Shown: piece by piece, positions 43,662-52,338 of the stretch | How the letters are laid out: every line of letters starts with the position of its first letter | Numbering within the stretch: position 1 is the first letter of the stretch | Source of the DNA: Martinezella tropici | GTDB lineage: Bacteria > Pseudomonadota > Alphaproteobacteria > Rhizobiales > Rhizobiaceae | DNA length: 64,000 nucleotides | Assembly (NCBI GenBank): GCA_000799755.1 | Contig: JUHI01000005.1 | Location: forward strand, 124,001-188,000 | Reading direction: 5' to 3' | Program-made: the position numbers and the translations under genes | Notes under the pieces: model-generated | Seen by the model: only the letters and a program-made list of their open reading frames with translations | Database searches by the model: none | Told to the model about the DNA's origin: nothing

Positions 43662-44087
43662 ATGGAATGCAGCGACATCCCGACCGGAGCGACAAACTGC
43701 CTCTTTGCCGAAATGATCTTTCCGGAACACGCCAATCACTACGGTACCCTTTACGGCGCCAAGGGTCTTGAGATGATGGGGCGCGCGGCCTTTGTCGCGG
43801 CCAGTCGCTTTGCCCGCCAGCCGGTCGTCATGGCAGCAACGGACGCGGTCAGGTTTCGAAAGCCCGTGCCGATCGGCAGCCTGCTCGAATTCACGGCCGT
43901 CGTAACAAGATGCGGCCATGCGTCGATGACCGTTCTCGTCGAGGCGACGATGGAAAATCTGACCAGCGGCAGACGCCATCAGGCCATGACGGGCCGCTTT
44001 GAAATGGTGGCAGTCAATGAACATGGCCGCCCCGCGCCTTTACAAAACAACTGTCATGTCGAAATACTCGAGGAGACGCATTCGTGA
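43662..44087 (+). CDS. Acyl-CoA thioesterase-like hotdog protein at the head of the prp operon
   Basis: This 141-residue single-hotdog protein resembles acyl-CoA thioesterases of the YciA/cytosolic type ([46 protein letters not shown]...). GGGAG at 43652-43656 favours ATG 43662; another in-frame ATG lies at 43632. Its stop overlaps the prpD GTG start (GTGA). It could release CoA from propionyl-CoA or related thioesters when the methylcitrate cycle is saturated, an inference from the operon. Confidence 0.85.
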   Translation: MECSDIPTGATNCLFAEMIFPEHANHYGTLYGAKGLEMMGRAAFVAASRFARQPVVMAATDAVRFRKPVPIGSLLEFTAVVTRCGHASMTVLVEATMENLTSGRRHQAMTGRFEMVAVNEHGRPAPLQNNCHVEILEETHS

Positions 44088-45598
44088 AACTGCATAATGT
44101 CCGCACCCATAAGTCGGCTGAGCATCTGGCCCGCGAAGACCAGCTTGCCTGGAAGATCGCCGCGGTCGCCGTCGATGATGCCGCACTGGATGACGATGTC
44201 GTCGAGATGATCGGCAACCGCATCATCGACAATGCCGCCGTTGCAACTGCTTCACTATCGCGGCGCCCGGTTGCCAGCGCTCGCGCCCAGGCCATCACTC
44301 ATCCCTACGCCCCCGGAGCCACGATCTTCGGCCTTTCCGAAGCCAGGCGCTTTTCGCCGGAATGGGCGGCCTGGGCAAATGGCGTTGCCGTTCGCGAGCT
44401 CGATTTCCACGATACGTTTCTTGCCGCCGACTATTCGCATCCAGGCGACAACATCCCCGCCATACTGGCGGTGGCGCAGCATTGCGGCTTGAATGGCGCG
44501 GCTCTTACGCGCGGCATCGCCGTCGGTTACGAGATTCAGGTCGACCTGGTGAAGGGCATCTGCCTGCACGAACACAAGATCGATCATATCGCGCATCTCG
44601 GCCCATCGGCGGCGGCCGGCATTGGTGCCGCGCTCGGCCTTCCCGTGGAAACCATCTATCAGGCCGTGCAACAGGCGCTGCATGTCACGACCACGACGCG
44701 CCAGTCGCGCAAGGGTGAGATCTCGAGCTGGAAGGCCTATGCGCCGGCCTTTGCCGGAAAGATGGCCATTGAAGCCGTCGACCGCGTCATGCGCGGTGAA
44801 GGCGCGCCCTCGCCCGCCTGGGAAGGCGAGGATGGTTTCATCGCCTGGCTGCTCGGCGGACCGAAGGCCGAGTATATCGTGTCTCTGCCGGAGAAAGGTG
44901 AGCCGAAACGCGCGATCCTCGACACCTATACCAAGGAACACTCAGCCGAATATCAGAGCCAGGCGCTCATCGATCTCGCTCGGCGCATGGGACCGAAGAT
45001 CGGCGATCTCTCGAAGATCGAGAGCATCGTCATCCACACCAGCCATCATACACACTACGTCATCGGAACCGGGGCCAACGACCCGCAAAAGATGGACCCG
45101 AAGGCGAGCCGCGAAACGCTTGATCACTCGATCATGTATATCTTCGCCGTCGCGCTGGAAGATCGGGGCTGGCACCACGAGCGCTCCTATGCGCCTGAAC
45201 GGGCCAACCGACCAGAGACGGTCGCCCTCTGGCGCAAAATTACCACGGTCGAAGACCCTGCCTGGACCAAGCGCTACCACAGTCACGATCCGGCGGAGAA
45301 GGCGTTCGGCGGACGCGTCGTCGTCACCCTGCGGGACGGGACCGTCATAGAGGATGAGCTGGCCGTCGCCGACGCCCACCCGCTCGGCGCCAAGCCGTTC
45401 AGACGAGGTGACTATGTCAACAAGTTCCGGACGTTGGCCGAGGGCGTTGTCGCGCCTGCAGAACAGGACCACTTCGTCGCCACGGTGGAACGCCTCACCT
45501 CGCTGAAACCCGAAGAGCTGGGGCAACTCAACTTTCAGGCGGAACATCCCTTGCCCGGCACGGCTACCGCCCGCGGCATCTTTGACTGGAACAAGTAG
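44084..45598 (+). CDS. prpD: 2-methylcitrate dehydratase
   Basis: This 504-residue PrpD/MmgE-family enzyme dehydrates 2-methylcitrate to 2-methyl-cis-aconitate in propionyl-CoA oxidation. Family segments include the N-terminal [23 protein letters not shown], the [20 protein letters not shown] stretch and [19 protein letters not shown]. Start is GTG 44084, overlapping the previous stop by four bases. prpC follows 12 bases later. Confidence 0.94.
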   Translation: MKLHNVRTHKSAEHLAREDQLAWKIAAVAVDDAALDDDVVEMIGNRIIDNAAVATASLSRRPVASARAQAITHPYAPGATIFGLSEARRFSPEWAAWANGVAVRELDFHDTFLAADYSHPGDNIPAILAVAQHCGLNGAALTRGIAVGYEIQVDLVKGICLHEHKIDHIAHLGPSAAAGIGAALGLPVETIYQAVQQALHVTTTTRQSRKGEISSWKAYAPAFAGKMAIEAVDRVMRGEGAPSPAWEGEDGFIAWLLGGPKAEYIVSLPEKGEPKRAILDTYTKEHSAEYQSQALIDLARRMGPKIGDLSKIESIVIHTSHHTHYVIGTGANDPQKMDPKASRETLDHSIMYIFAVALEDRGWHHERSYAPERANRPETVALWRKITTVEDPAWTKRYHSHDPAEKAFGGRVVVTLRDGTVIEDELAVADAHPLGAKPFRRGDYVNKFRTLAEGVVAPAEQDHFVATVERLTSLKPEELGQLNFQAEHPLPGTATARGIFDWNK

Positions 45599-45610
45599 CG
45601 GAGGATCATC

Positions 45611-46777
45611 ATGACAGCATTTAAGCCAAAGAAATCCGTCGCGCTTTCAGGCGTAATCGCTGGCAATACAGCTCTCTGCACCGTGGGGCGCACCGGCAAC
45701 GATCTGCATTATCGCGGCTACGACATCCTCGATATCGCCGAAACCTGCGAGTTCGAGGAAATCGCACATTTGCTGGTCCACGGCGCCCTTCCGACGGCTA
45801 CGGAGCTCTCGGCCTATAAATCGAAGCTTAAAGCGCAGCGAGGTCTTCCCGATGTCGTGCGTCGTACCCTGGAACTGCTGCCGGCGGCGACCCATCCCAT
45901 GGACGTCATGCGCTCGGGCGTCTCCGCATTGGGCTGCGTCCTTCCGGAAGCGCCCGATCACAACCATCCCGGTGCCCGCGATATCGCCGATCGGCTGATG
46001 GCCTCGCTCGGCTCCATGCTGCTCTACTGGCACCACTTTGCCCAGAATGGCCGGCGCATCGATGTGGAAACGGAAGACGATTCGATCGGTGGCCATTTCC
46101 TGCATCTGCTGCACGGACGCACACCGAGCGCCTCACATGTCCGCGCCATGCATACCTCGCTGATCCTCTATGCCGAGCATGAGTTCAACGCATCGACATT
46201 TACGGCCCGATCTATCGCCGGGACCGGCTCGGATATGTATTCGGCAATTGCAGGAGCGATCGGTGCCTTGCGCGGGCCGAAGCATGGCGGCGCCAATGAA
46301 GCCGCCTTCGACGTCCAGAAGCGCTATTCAGATCCCGCAGAAGCCGATGAGGATATCAAACGCAGGGTCGAGGCGAAGGAAGTCATCATCGGTTTCGGCC
46401 ACCCGGTCTATACCGTCGCCGACCCACGCAACAAGGTGATCAAGAAGGTCGCGCGCGAACTCTCGGTCGATGCCGGCACAATGAAGATGTTCGATATTGC
46501 CGAACGGATCGAGACGACTATGGCGCAGACTAAGAACATGTTTGCCAATCTCGACTGGTTCAGCGCCATCTCCTATCATATGATGGGTATTCCGACCGCG
46601 ATGTTCACACCGCTTTTCGTGGTTTCGCGAACATCCGGCTGGGCAGCTCATATCATCGAGCAGCGCGCGGATAACAAGATCATCCGCCCATCCGCCAATT
46701 ATATTGGCCCGGAGAACCAGACATTCGTGCCGATCAACAAGCGCAGCGGCCCGAAAATCCGTCCGAAAGCCGCCTGA
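45611..46777 (+). CDS. prpC: 2-methylcitrate synthase
   Basis: This 388-residue citrate-synthase-family enzyme condenses propionyl-CoA with oxaloacetate. Conserved parts are the [13 protein letters not shown]-like N-terminus (here [27 protein letters not shown]), a catalytic His in [14 protein letters not shown], a second His in [13 protein letters not shown] and the [22 protein letters not shown] region with the catalytic Asp. The I-G-N-T/RGYDI signature is closer to methylcitrate than citrate synthase, in line with its operon. Confidence 0.94.
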   Translation: MTAFKPKKSVALSGVIAGNTALCTVGRTGNDLHYRGYDILDIAETCEFEEIAHLLVHGALPTATELSAYKSKLKAQRGLPDVVRRTLELLPAATHPMDVMRSGVSALGCVLPEAPDHNHPGARDIADRLMASLGSMLLYWHHFAQNGRRIDVETEDDSIGGHFLHLLHGRTPSASHVRAMHTSLILYAEHEFNASTFTARSIAGTGSDMYSAIAGAIGALRGPKHGGANEAAFDVQKRYSDPAEADEDIKRRVEAKEVIIGFGHPVYTVADPRNKVIKKVARELSVDAGTMKMFDIAERIETTMAQTKNMFANLDWFSAISYHMMGIPTAMFTPLFVVSRTSGWAAHIIEQRADNKIIRPSANYIGPENQTFVPINKRSGPKIRPKAA

Positions 46778-46787
46778 GGAGTTGAAA

Positions 46788-47705
46788 ATGCCGTATCTCG
46801 TCGCATCCGAATTACCCGACGCCCCCGCCGGAATCCGTTTCAGGGAGCTGCTGGAGCGTAATGGCATCCTGCAGCTTCCCGGCGCCCATAACGGCATGGC
46901 AGCTCTCCAGGCCAAGGCGGCGGGTTTCGAAGGCCTCTATCTCTCCGGCGCTGCCATGACCGCCTCCATGGGTATTCCCGATCTCGGGATCATCACGGTG
47001 GACGAGGTTGCCTTTTTCATCCGCCAGATCGCGCGGGCAAGCGGCCTGCCGCTGCTTGTCGATGGCGACACGGGCTATGGCGAGGCATTGAACGTCATGC
47101 ACATGGTGCGAACCTTCGAAGATGCGGGCGCCGGCGCAGTCCACATCGAAGACCAGCTGCTTCCGAAGAAATGCGGGCATCTGAACGACAAGAGGCTTGC
47201 GGACGCGCATGACATGGCAGCAAAGGTCGCGGCTGCGGCGAAGGCGCGCCGTCATCTCTATCTGATCGCCCGGACCGACGCGGCGGCCAGCGAAGGCATT
47301 GACGGCGCCGTTGCGCGTGCCAAGCTGTTTATGGAAGCCGGCGCCGACGCCATCTTCCCCGAAGCCCTCAACAGTGCCGAGATGTTTCGCGAATTTGCGC
47401 GGCGCATGCCGGGCGTTCCCTTGCTTGCCAACATGACCGAATTTGGCAAAACGCCGTTTTTCACCGCATCCGAATTCGAGGAGATGGGCTACCGCATGAT
47501 CATCTGGCCCGTCTCTTCATTGCGAGTCGCCAACAAGGCTCAGGAAAAGCTTTACGCCACCTTGAAGCGCGACGGCTCCGCAGAGGCCGTTTGGACCGAG
47601 ATGCAAACGCGCGGCGAACTCTACGACACTATCGGGCTTCACGACTATGAAGCGCTCGATGCCTCGATCGTGAAGACGATCCTTCCCAATTCAGGGTCGC
47701 GATAA
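46788..47705 (+). CDS. prpB: 2-methylisocitrate lyase
   Basis: This 305-residue enzyme of the isocitrate lyase/PEP mutase family cleaves 2-methylisocitrate to pyruvate and succinate. Landmarks are LPGAHNGMAALQAKAAGFEGLYLSG, DGDTGYGEALNVMHMVRTFE, and the loop motif KKCGHLNDKRL that holds the catalytic cysteine (K-x-CG-H). ATG 46788 has GAGGAG upstream, ten bases after the prpC stop. It completes the methylcitrate cycle of this operon. Confidence 0.95.
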   Translation: MPYLVASELPDAPAGIRFRELLERNGILQLPGAHNGMAALQAKAAGFEGLYLSGAAMTASMGIPDLGIITVDEVAFFIRQIARASGLPLLVDGDTGYGEALNVMHMVRTFEDAGAGAVHIEDQLLPKKCGHLNDKRLADAHDMAAKVAAAAKARRHLYLIARTDAAASEGIDGAVARAKLFMEAGADAIFPEALNSAEMFREFARRMPGVPLLANMTEFGKTPFFTASEFEEMGYRMIIWPVSSLRVANKAQEKLYATLKRDGSAEAVWTEMQTRGELYDTIGLHDYEALDASIVKTILPNSGSR

Positions 47706-47731
47706 CCCTGTGGCTATGATATGAGGCGGCC

Positions 47732-48394
47732 ATGAACGATTTCGTACGCTCCGTTTTGACCCCGCCCGACGGCAGCAAGAAAGTGCTGCTGCATTCCTGT
47801 TGTGCGCCGTGTTCGGGGGAAGTGATGGAGGCAATGTCGGCCTCGGGCATCGACTACACCATCTTCTTCTACAATCCGAACATCCATCCGGAGCGTGAAT
47901 ACCTCTTGCGCAAAGAGGAGAATGTTCGCTTCGCGGAAAAGAACGATGTGCCCTTTGTCGACGCCGACTATGACAAGGACAACTGGTTTGCCCGGGCGAA
48001 GGGAATGGAATGGGAGCCTGAGCGCGGCGTTCGCTGCACGATGTGTTTCGACATGCGCTTCGAACGGACAGCGCTCTATGCACACGAGAACGGTTTTCCG
48101 GTGATGACCAGTTCGCTTGGGATCTCGCGCTGGAAAAACATGGCGCAGATCAATGATTGCGGCGAGCGGGCAGTCGCTCCTTATGACGGCCTCAGCTATT
48201 GGGATTTCAACTGGCGTAAAGGCGGCGGTTCCGCCCGCATGATCGAGATCAGCAAGCGGGAGCAGTTCTACCAGCAGGAATATTGCGGCTGCGTCTATTC
48301 GCTGCGCGACTCGAACATGCACCGCCGCAGCCAGGGACGCGAACCGATCGAGCTCGGCAAGCTCTATTACGGCAAGGACGACACGGCGAGCTAG
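47732..48394 (+). CDS. queH: Epoxyqueuosine reductase QueH
   Basis: This 220-residue protein of the DUF208/QueH family catalyses the last step of queuosine tRNA-modification synthesis, reducing epoxyqueuosine. Cysteine motifs are [11 protein letters not shown] near the N-terminus, [14 protein letters not shown] in the middle and [11 protein letters not shown] near the end, consistent with an Fe-S cluster and a metal site. It is a non-orthologous alternative to the B12-related QueG. It follows prpB by 26 bp but is functionally unrelated. Confidence 0.92.
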   Translation: MNDFVRSVLTPPDGSKKVLLHSCCAPCSGEVMEAMSASGIDYTIFFYNPNIHPEREYLLRKEENVRFAEKNDVPFVDADYDKDNWFARAKGMEWEPERGVRCTMCFDMRFERTALYAHENGFPVMTSSLGISRWKNMAQINDCGERAVAPYDGLSYWDFNWRKGGGSARMIEISKREQFYQQEYCGCVYSLRDSNMHRRSQGREPIELGKLYYGKDDTAS

Positions 48395-48427
48395 GGTATT
48401 GCGCCGGCCCACTCGATTTCCCGTCGT

Positions 48428-49648
48428 TCAAAACTGCCTGCGATCGCGCATGAAGTTCGCATACCATTCGACGAACTGCATTACACCGCCTTCATGCTCG
48501 ACCGAATATGGTCCCGGCTCATAGGCTGGAGAGCGGATGCCAAACGCATTCTCCTCGACGATCCGGCGGTCCTGATCGTTGGTTTCGTTCCAGACATGCG
48601 TCAGTTCGTCGATGTTATAGTCGACGCCTTCGACGGCATCCTTGTGAACCAGCCATTTTGTCGTGACCTGCGTTGATTCCGGGCCCAGCGGCAGGACGCG
48701 GAACGTAATGGCATGATCGACCAGCACATGGTTCCAGGTGCTTGGATAATGGAAAAGCAGCAGCGTACCGATGTGGCTCTGGCTGACATCGTCGGAGAGT
48801 TGGTGCTTCACGGCCCGCTTGCCTGACATGGTATAGCTTTCCGCGTCCTCGATCAGCGGCATGCGCGCCACGCGGAACTGGCCGGTCGAAGAAATCTTGA
48901 ATTCGCTCGGCAGGCCGGAGGCCTCGCAGCGTGCCCAATGTTCGGCGATGACGGGATCATCCTTTGCACCCTGGACCCCGGTTGCGGTCGGAGCCTCCGG
49001 ATAGGTCCGGCACAGTTCCGGGTGATTGGCCGCGCAATGATAGCATTCGCGATTGTTCTCCCAGACCAGTTTCCAATTGCCCTTTTCGATGATCGTGCTT
49101 TCGAAGGCGACCTTCGTGTCCTTGAGATTATGCGGAGCAAGATAGCTTGCGACCATCTCGCGCATCGGACCAAAATCGAGCGGCTCATCGGCGAGGCTTA
49201 CGAAAATATAGCCGCCGACGGTCTCGCAATGGACCGGCTTGAGGCCATTTGCCGACTTGTCGAAATCCTCGCCCATCTGCCGTGCGAACAGCAGCGAGCC
49301 GTCCAGTTCGTAGGTCCATTGATGATAGGGACAGACAAGCTTGGCCGATGATCCCTTGGGCTGCGTGCAGACGCGCGATCCGCGGTGTCGGCAGGAATTA
49401 TGCAGGGCGCGAATTACGCCTTGCCGATCCCGCGTGATGACGATCGGATAGTCGCCGACCTGCAGCGTGAAGTAGTTGCCGGCTCTCGGAACCTCGCAAT
49501 CGTGTCCGACGAAAAGCCAATCCTTGTACCAAATATGCTCGAGGTCGAGCCTGTACAGTTCCGGATCGGTGTAGAAAGCCTGTTCCAGGCTATAGCCATC
49601 GCGCCTGTTTTGCAGTTTGCGCAGCACGTCGCTGTAAAAATCCGTCAT
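48428..49648 (-). CDS. Rieske non-heme iron oxygenase, glycine-betaine-monooxygenase-like (GbcA-type)
   Basis: This 406-residue oxygenase has a Rieske [2Fe-2S] centre (CRHRGSRVC...LVCPYHQW) and a non-heme iron site (ENNRECYHCAANHPE). The N-terminus DGYSLEQAFYTDPELYRLDLEHIWYKDWLFVGHDCEVP is typical of GbcA and related quaternary-amine demethylases, so glycine betaine or another betaine is a likely substrate. A partner reductase is not adjacent. GGGAGC precedes ATG 49648. A cobalamin riboswitch on the same strand (49765-49948) leads this transcript, meaning expression should fall when B12 is plentiful. Substrate identity is inferred. Confidence 0.85.
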   Translation of the reverse strand: MTDFYSDVLRKLQNRRDGYSLEQAFYTDPELYRLDLEHIWYKDWLFVGHDCEVPRAGNYFTLQVGDYPIVITRDRQGVIRALHNSCRHRGSRVCTQPKGSSAKLVCPYHQWTYELDGSLLFARQMGEDFDKSANGLKPVHCETVGGYIFVSLADEPLDFGPMREMVASYLAPHNLKDTKVAFESTIIEKGNWKLVWENNRECYHCAANHPELCRTYPEAPTATGVQGAKDDPVIAEHWARCEASGLPSEFKISSTGQFRVARMPLIEDAESYTMSGKRAVKHQLSDDVSQSHIGTLLLFHYPSTWNHVLVDHAITFRVLPLGPESTQVTTKWLVHKDAVEGVDYNIDELTHVWNETNDQDRRIVEENAFGIRSPAYEPGPYSVEHEGGVMQFVEWYANFMRDRRQF

Positions 49649-49764
49649 CAGATGCTCCCGGTTTGAGCACTGACTGAAAAGGCGGAAGATCGATCTCGAT
49701 TGGCCCGGCAGCCAATACGCCAATCAGCTTCCTGAATGCCCTCCGCAGTCAGTCAAGTCATTCA

Positions 49765-49948
49765 TGTGACCAAGGCTGGTTTCCGGGCTCCGAAGCCGCC
49801 CCGTCAGGGGCTTGCCGACACCTTCCCAGATCAATTGATCCAGTGGCCGTCGTCGGCATTAGGCTTCGCTACCGTTGCGGGGGCAGCGCCGGATTTCGAC
49901 CGGCTTCCCAATTATCCACTTCGATTCGAAGCGGCACCAAGGACAGCA
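49765..49948 (-). promoter_or_regulatory. Cobalamin riboswitch leading the Rieske oxygenase gene
   Basis: On the minus strand: CTTGGTGCCGC, AATTGGGAAGCCGGTCG, AATCCGGCGCTGCCCCCGC with AACGGTAG, CCACTGG, TCTGGGAAGG, and the B12-box variant GAGCCCGGAAACCAGCC (complement of 49774-49790). These are the conserved blocks of the AdoCbl riboswitch. The only gene downstream on this strand is the Rieske gene, with about 117 bp of leader between. Confidence 0.92.
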
Positions 49949-50140
49949 TATTTAAACACGCCGCATTGCCGGCGTCTCCTTCGAAAAACGACGTCCGTCC
50001 ATCGCATTCTGAACAGATCAGACCTTTATTTTCACGACGATGTGTCGCTAGGCCGACGCCTTCAGTCGGACGACCAATGACGGCGTTTTGAAAACCAATC
50101 GTTCGATGTTATTTTTCAAAGATAGATTGGAGTTGAGACG
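49949..50140. other. Promoter region of the B12-uptake-like genes
   Basis: About 190 bp between the riboswitch start and the membrane-protein gene. No second riboswitch on the plus strand was seen here, and no coding frame. Confidence 0.45.
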
Positions 50141-50710
50141 ATGCCCTCGCATAGCCGACCCTCATTGGAAATTGCGGGCAAAGACGCCAGAGTAGCCTGG
50201 ATCGCTTTAGTGTCGGCATGCGGCCTGGCCTTTTCCTATGTTCTGGCCTGTGCAACGCCATTCGCGGCGATCGCCGCCATCGCATCGGTGACGCTGAAGC
50301 GACGCGATGGAATTGCCGTTGTCGCCGCCACGTGGCTCGGCAATCAGGCGGTCGGATACCTGCTGCTCGGTTATCCCCGCGAATGGGACAGTTTTGCCTG
50401 GGGCGGAGTGATCGGCCTGGCGGCGGGCACGGCATTGGCGACGGATTTTGCGCTTGCGCGTCTCAAGTTTGGACCCGTCGTGACAGCCCTCGTCGCGCTG
50501 CTGGTCGGCTTCTGCGCCTACGAAATCGTGTTGTTCATCGCCACACTGATGCTGCCTTCCGGAGATGATGCATTCTCCTTGGCGGTCATCGCTCAGATTC
50601 TCCGCGACAATATCGTGGCCTTCGCAGGGCTGATGGCAATCTATGCGGTCATTCGTTCGGCGGGCTTTCTCGAGCCGGCCGGAAAAGCGACGCCACCTCG
50701 CACCCTTTGA
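50141..50710 (+). CDS. Integral membrane protein, possible cobalamin-uptake component
   Basis: This 189-residue protein has five to six hydrophobic segments (around 17-45, 50-75, 85-105, 110-140 and 155-178) and few charged residues between them. The sequence motif ATWLGNQAVGYLLLGYPREWDSFAWGG is distinctive. Size and topology fit an ECF S-component or BtuM-like transporter, and the next gene, nine bases later, encodes a BtuF-like protein. Riboswitches lie on both sides. A vitamin B12 role is therefore plausible but not proven by motifs. GGAG precedes the ATG. Confidence 0.75.
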   Translation: MPSHSRPSLEIAGKDARVAWIALVSACGLAFSYVLACATPFAAIAAIASVTLKRRDGIAVVAATWLGNQAVGYLLLGYPREWDSFAWGGVIGLAAGTALATDFALARLKFGPVVTALVALLVGFCAYEIVLFIATLMLPSGDDAFSLAVIAQILRDNIVAFAGLMAIYAVIRSAGFLEPAGKATPPRTL

Positions 50711-50719
50711 TCGAAGATC

Positions 50720-51523
50720 GTGAGAGCATTTCCTCCAAATAGAATCGTCTGTCTGACGGAAGAAACGGTCGAGGTCCTCTATCTGCTCGGTGAGCAGGAG
50801 AGGATCGTCGGCGTTTCCGGCTATGCGGTGCGGCCGCCCCAGGTTCGACGCGAAAAGCCGCGGGTCTCCGCCTTCACATCGGCCGATATCGACAAGATAC
50901 TGGCGCTGGAGCCCGATCTCGTTCTGACGTTCTCGGATCTGCAGGCGCCGATCGTCGCAGACCTCGTCCGCCATGGAATTGCGGTGCATGCGTTCAATCA
51001 GCGTGACATCGCCGGAATTCTTGCAATGATCAGAACCGTCAGCGCCCTTGTCGGAGCCAGCCACAAGGGTGAAACCCTGGTTGCATTCTATCAGGCTCGC
51101 CTTGAAACCCTGCGGGCCCAATCAACCACGAGGCAACCCGTGAGAGTTTATTTCGAGGAATGGGACGATCCCATGATCTGCGGGATAGGCTGGGTTTCGG
51201 AACTGATCGAAATTGCCGGCGGAAACGATGTCTTTGCCGAAAGGGCGAGAAACAAGGCTGCCAGAGACAGGTTCGTTTCCTTTGATGAGGTGATCGCGGC
51301 AGCCCCCGATCTCATTCTTGCGTCATGGTGCGGCAAGAAAGTCGTCAGGGAGAAAATCGGCTCTCGGCCAGGCTGGCATGACGTTCCGGCTGTTCGCAAC
51401 GATCAGATCGTCGAGATCAAATCGCCCCTCATCTTGCAGCCGGGTCCGGCCGCCTTGAGCGATGGTCTCGACGCGATCATTGCTGCGATTGCTCGCTTCC
51501 AGTCACGTATTTCGACGGAATAA
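50720..51523 (+). CDS. BtuF-like cobalamin-type binding protein without signal peptide
   Basis: This 267-residue protein has the helical-backbone type III binding-protein fold (NRIVCLTEETVEVLYLLGEQERIVGVSGYAVRPP and DKILALEPDLVLTFSDLQ), the fold of BtuF and siderophore-binding proteins. It starts with GTG at 50720 and has no signal peptide or lipobox, so it appears cytoplasmic, unlike true BtuF. Together with the membrane protein encoded just upstream it may form a B12 uptake or handling unit. Siderophore-type function is the main alternative. Confidence 0.82.
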   Translation: MRAFPPNRIVCLTEETVEVLYLLGEQERIVGVSGYAVRPPQVRREKPRVSAFTSADIDKILALEPDLVLTFSDLQAPIVADLVRHGIAVHAFNQRDIAGILAMIRTVSALVGASHKGETLVAFYQARLETLRAQSTTRQPVRVYFEEWDDPMICGIGWVSELIEIAGGNDVFAERARNKAARDRFVSFDEVIAAAPDLILASWCGKKVVREKIGSRPGWHDVPAVRNDQIVEIKSPLILQPGPAALSDGLDAIIAAIARFQSRISTE

Positions 51524-51567
51524 CGCCACACCGGCGCTTGCCATGAAGCAGATTGCGTGTTTCTGTA

Positions 51568-51750
51568 AAGCCGCTTTGGTGCCGCCCCGATATGAACGAG
51601 GCGGATAATTGGGAAGCCGGTTGAAGCCGGCGCTGCCCCCGCAACGGTAATGAAGCTGAAGTCGACGAATTGCCACTGGGCTTAGTGCCTGGGAAGGTCG
51701 TCGATAGCCCCAAAGAGGGCAGCTTCTCAGCCCGGAAACCAGCCATGAGC
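51568..51750 (+). promoter_or_regulatory. Cobalamin riboswitch upstream of a small hypothetical gene
   Basis: On the plus strand: CTTTGGTGCCGCC, ATTGGGAAGCCGGTTG, GAAGCCGGCGCTGCCCCC with GCAACGGTAA, CCACTGGG, CTGGGAAGG, and the B12-box variant CAGCCCGGAAACCAGCC at 51728-51744. All conserved blocks of the AdoCbl riboswitch are present. The next gene on this strand is the 103-codon frame at 51880; the regulator at 52339 follows. The blocks resemble the copy at 49765-49948 more than the orphan at 41890-42065. Confidence 0.92.
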
Positions 51751-51879
51751 GCTAGAAACTCAGCGGATTGCGGTGGGCGATCTGGGGGACGGTACCACAC
51801 CCGATTGATCAGCAGGATCGACGTGGTGGTCGGTGCCTGCCTTGTGGCTCCACCCATTTCGCCAGATGCGAGATAAGAG

Positions 51880-52191
51880 ATGGAGCACTTGGACCCAATA
51901 CGCAGTTCGCGGATGAGCCGTCACCCTGAAACTGCCGACGAACATCCAACTTCCGGCCTGGCGACCTCCTCCCGTTGCGCGAGCGCAACCCCACAGGACG
52001 TGTTTCTCGCCTGGCTGCTGACGTTGCCCGACGGCACCGACGTCCCGGCCGCGGCGCGTCTTGAGGTCGACATGATCGATCGCTCAAAATCGCCGCTACC
52101 TGCTTTGCTGACGCTTCGGACCATGATGGTTCAGGCTATGACGCCGGTTGGTCTTAGGCCGGAACGGCGGCGAGGTCGCAGATCCAACTAG
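51880..52191 (+). CDS. Small hypothetical protein under riboswitch control
   Basis: This 103-residue soluble protein starts at ATG 51880. The first 33 residues look disordered; the following segment DVFLAWLLTLPDGTDVPAAARLEVDMIDRSKSPLPALLTLRTMM is a compact helical module of a kind seen in small alphaproteobacterial proteins of unknown function. It ends in an Arg-rich tail (RPERRRGRRSN). The only promoter-proximal feature is the cobalamin riboswitch that ends about 130 bp upstream, so its synthesis should respond to B12. The ribosome-binding site is weak. Confidence 0.65.
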   Translation: MEHLDPIRSSRMSRHPETADEHPTSGLATSSRCASATPQDVFLAWLLTLPDGTDVPAAARLEVDMIDRSKSPLPALLTLRTMMVQAMTPVGLRPERRRGRRSN

Positions 52192-52338
52192 GGGGCAATC
52201 GGCGCACTTCCTACTGCCGTAGTCAACGTGCCCAAGAGGGCATTCACGACGAAGCGATGGCGGTGTCCTGGCTCTTTCTCGCATCCAAGACAATCAGTTT
52301 TGAAGTCGCCTCGGGGCGATGTCGCCATTAGGACGCCG

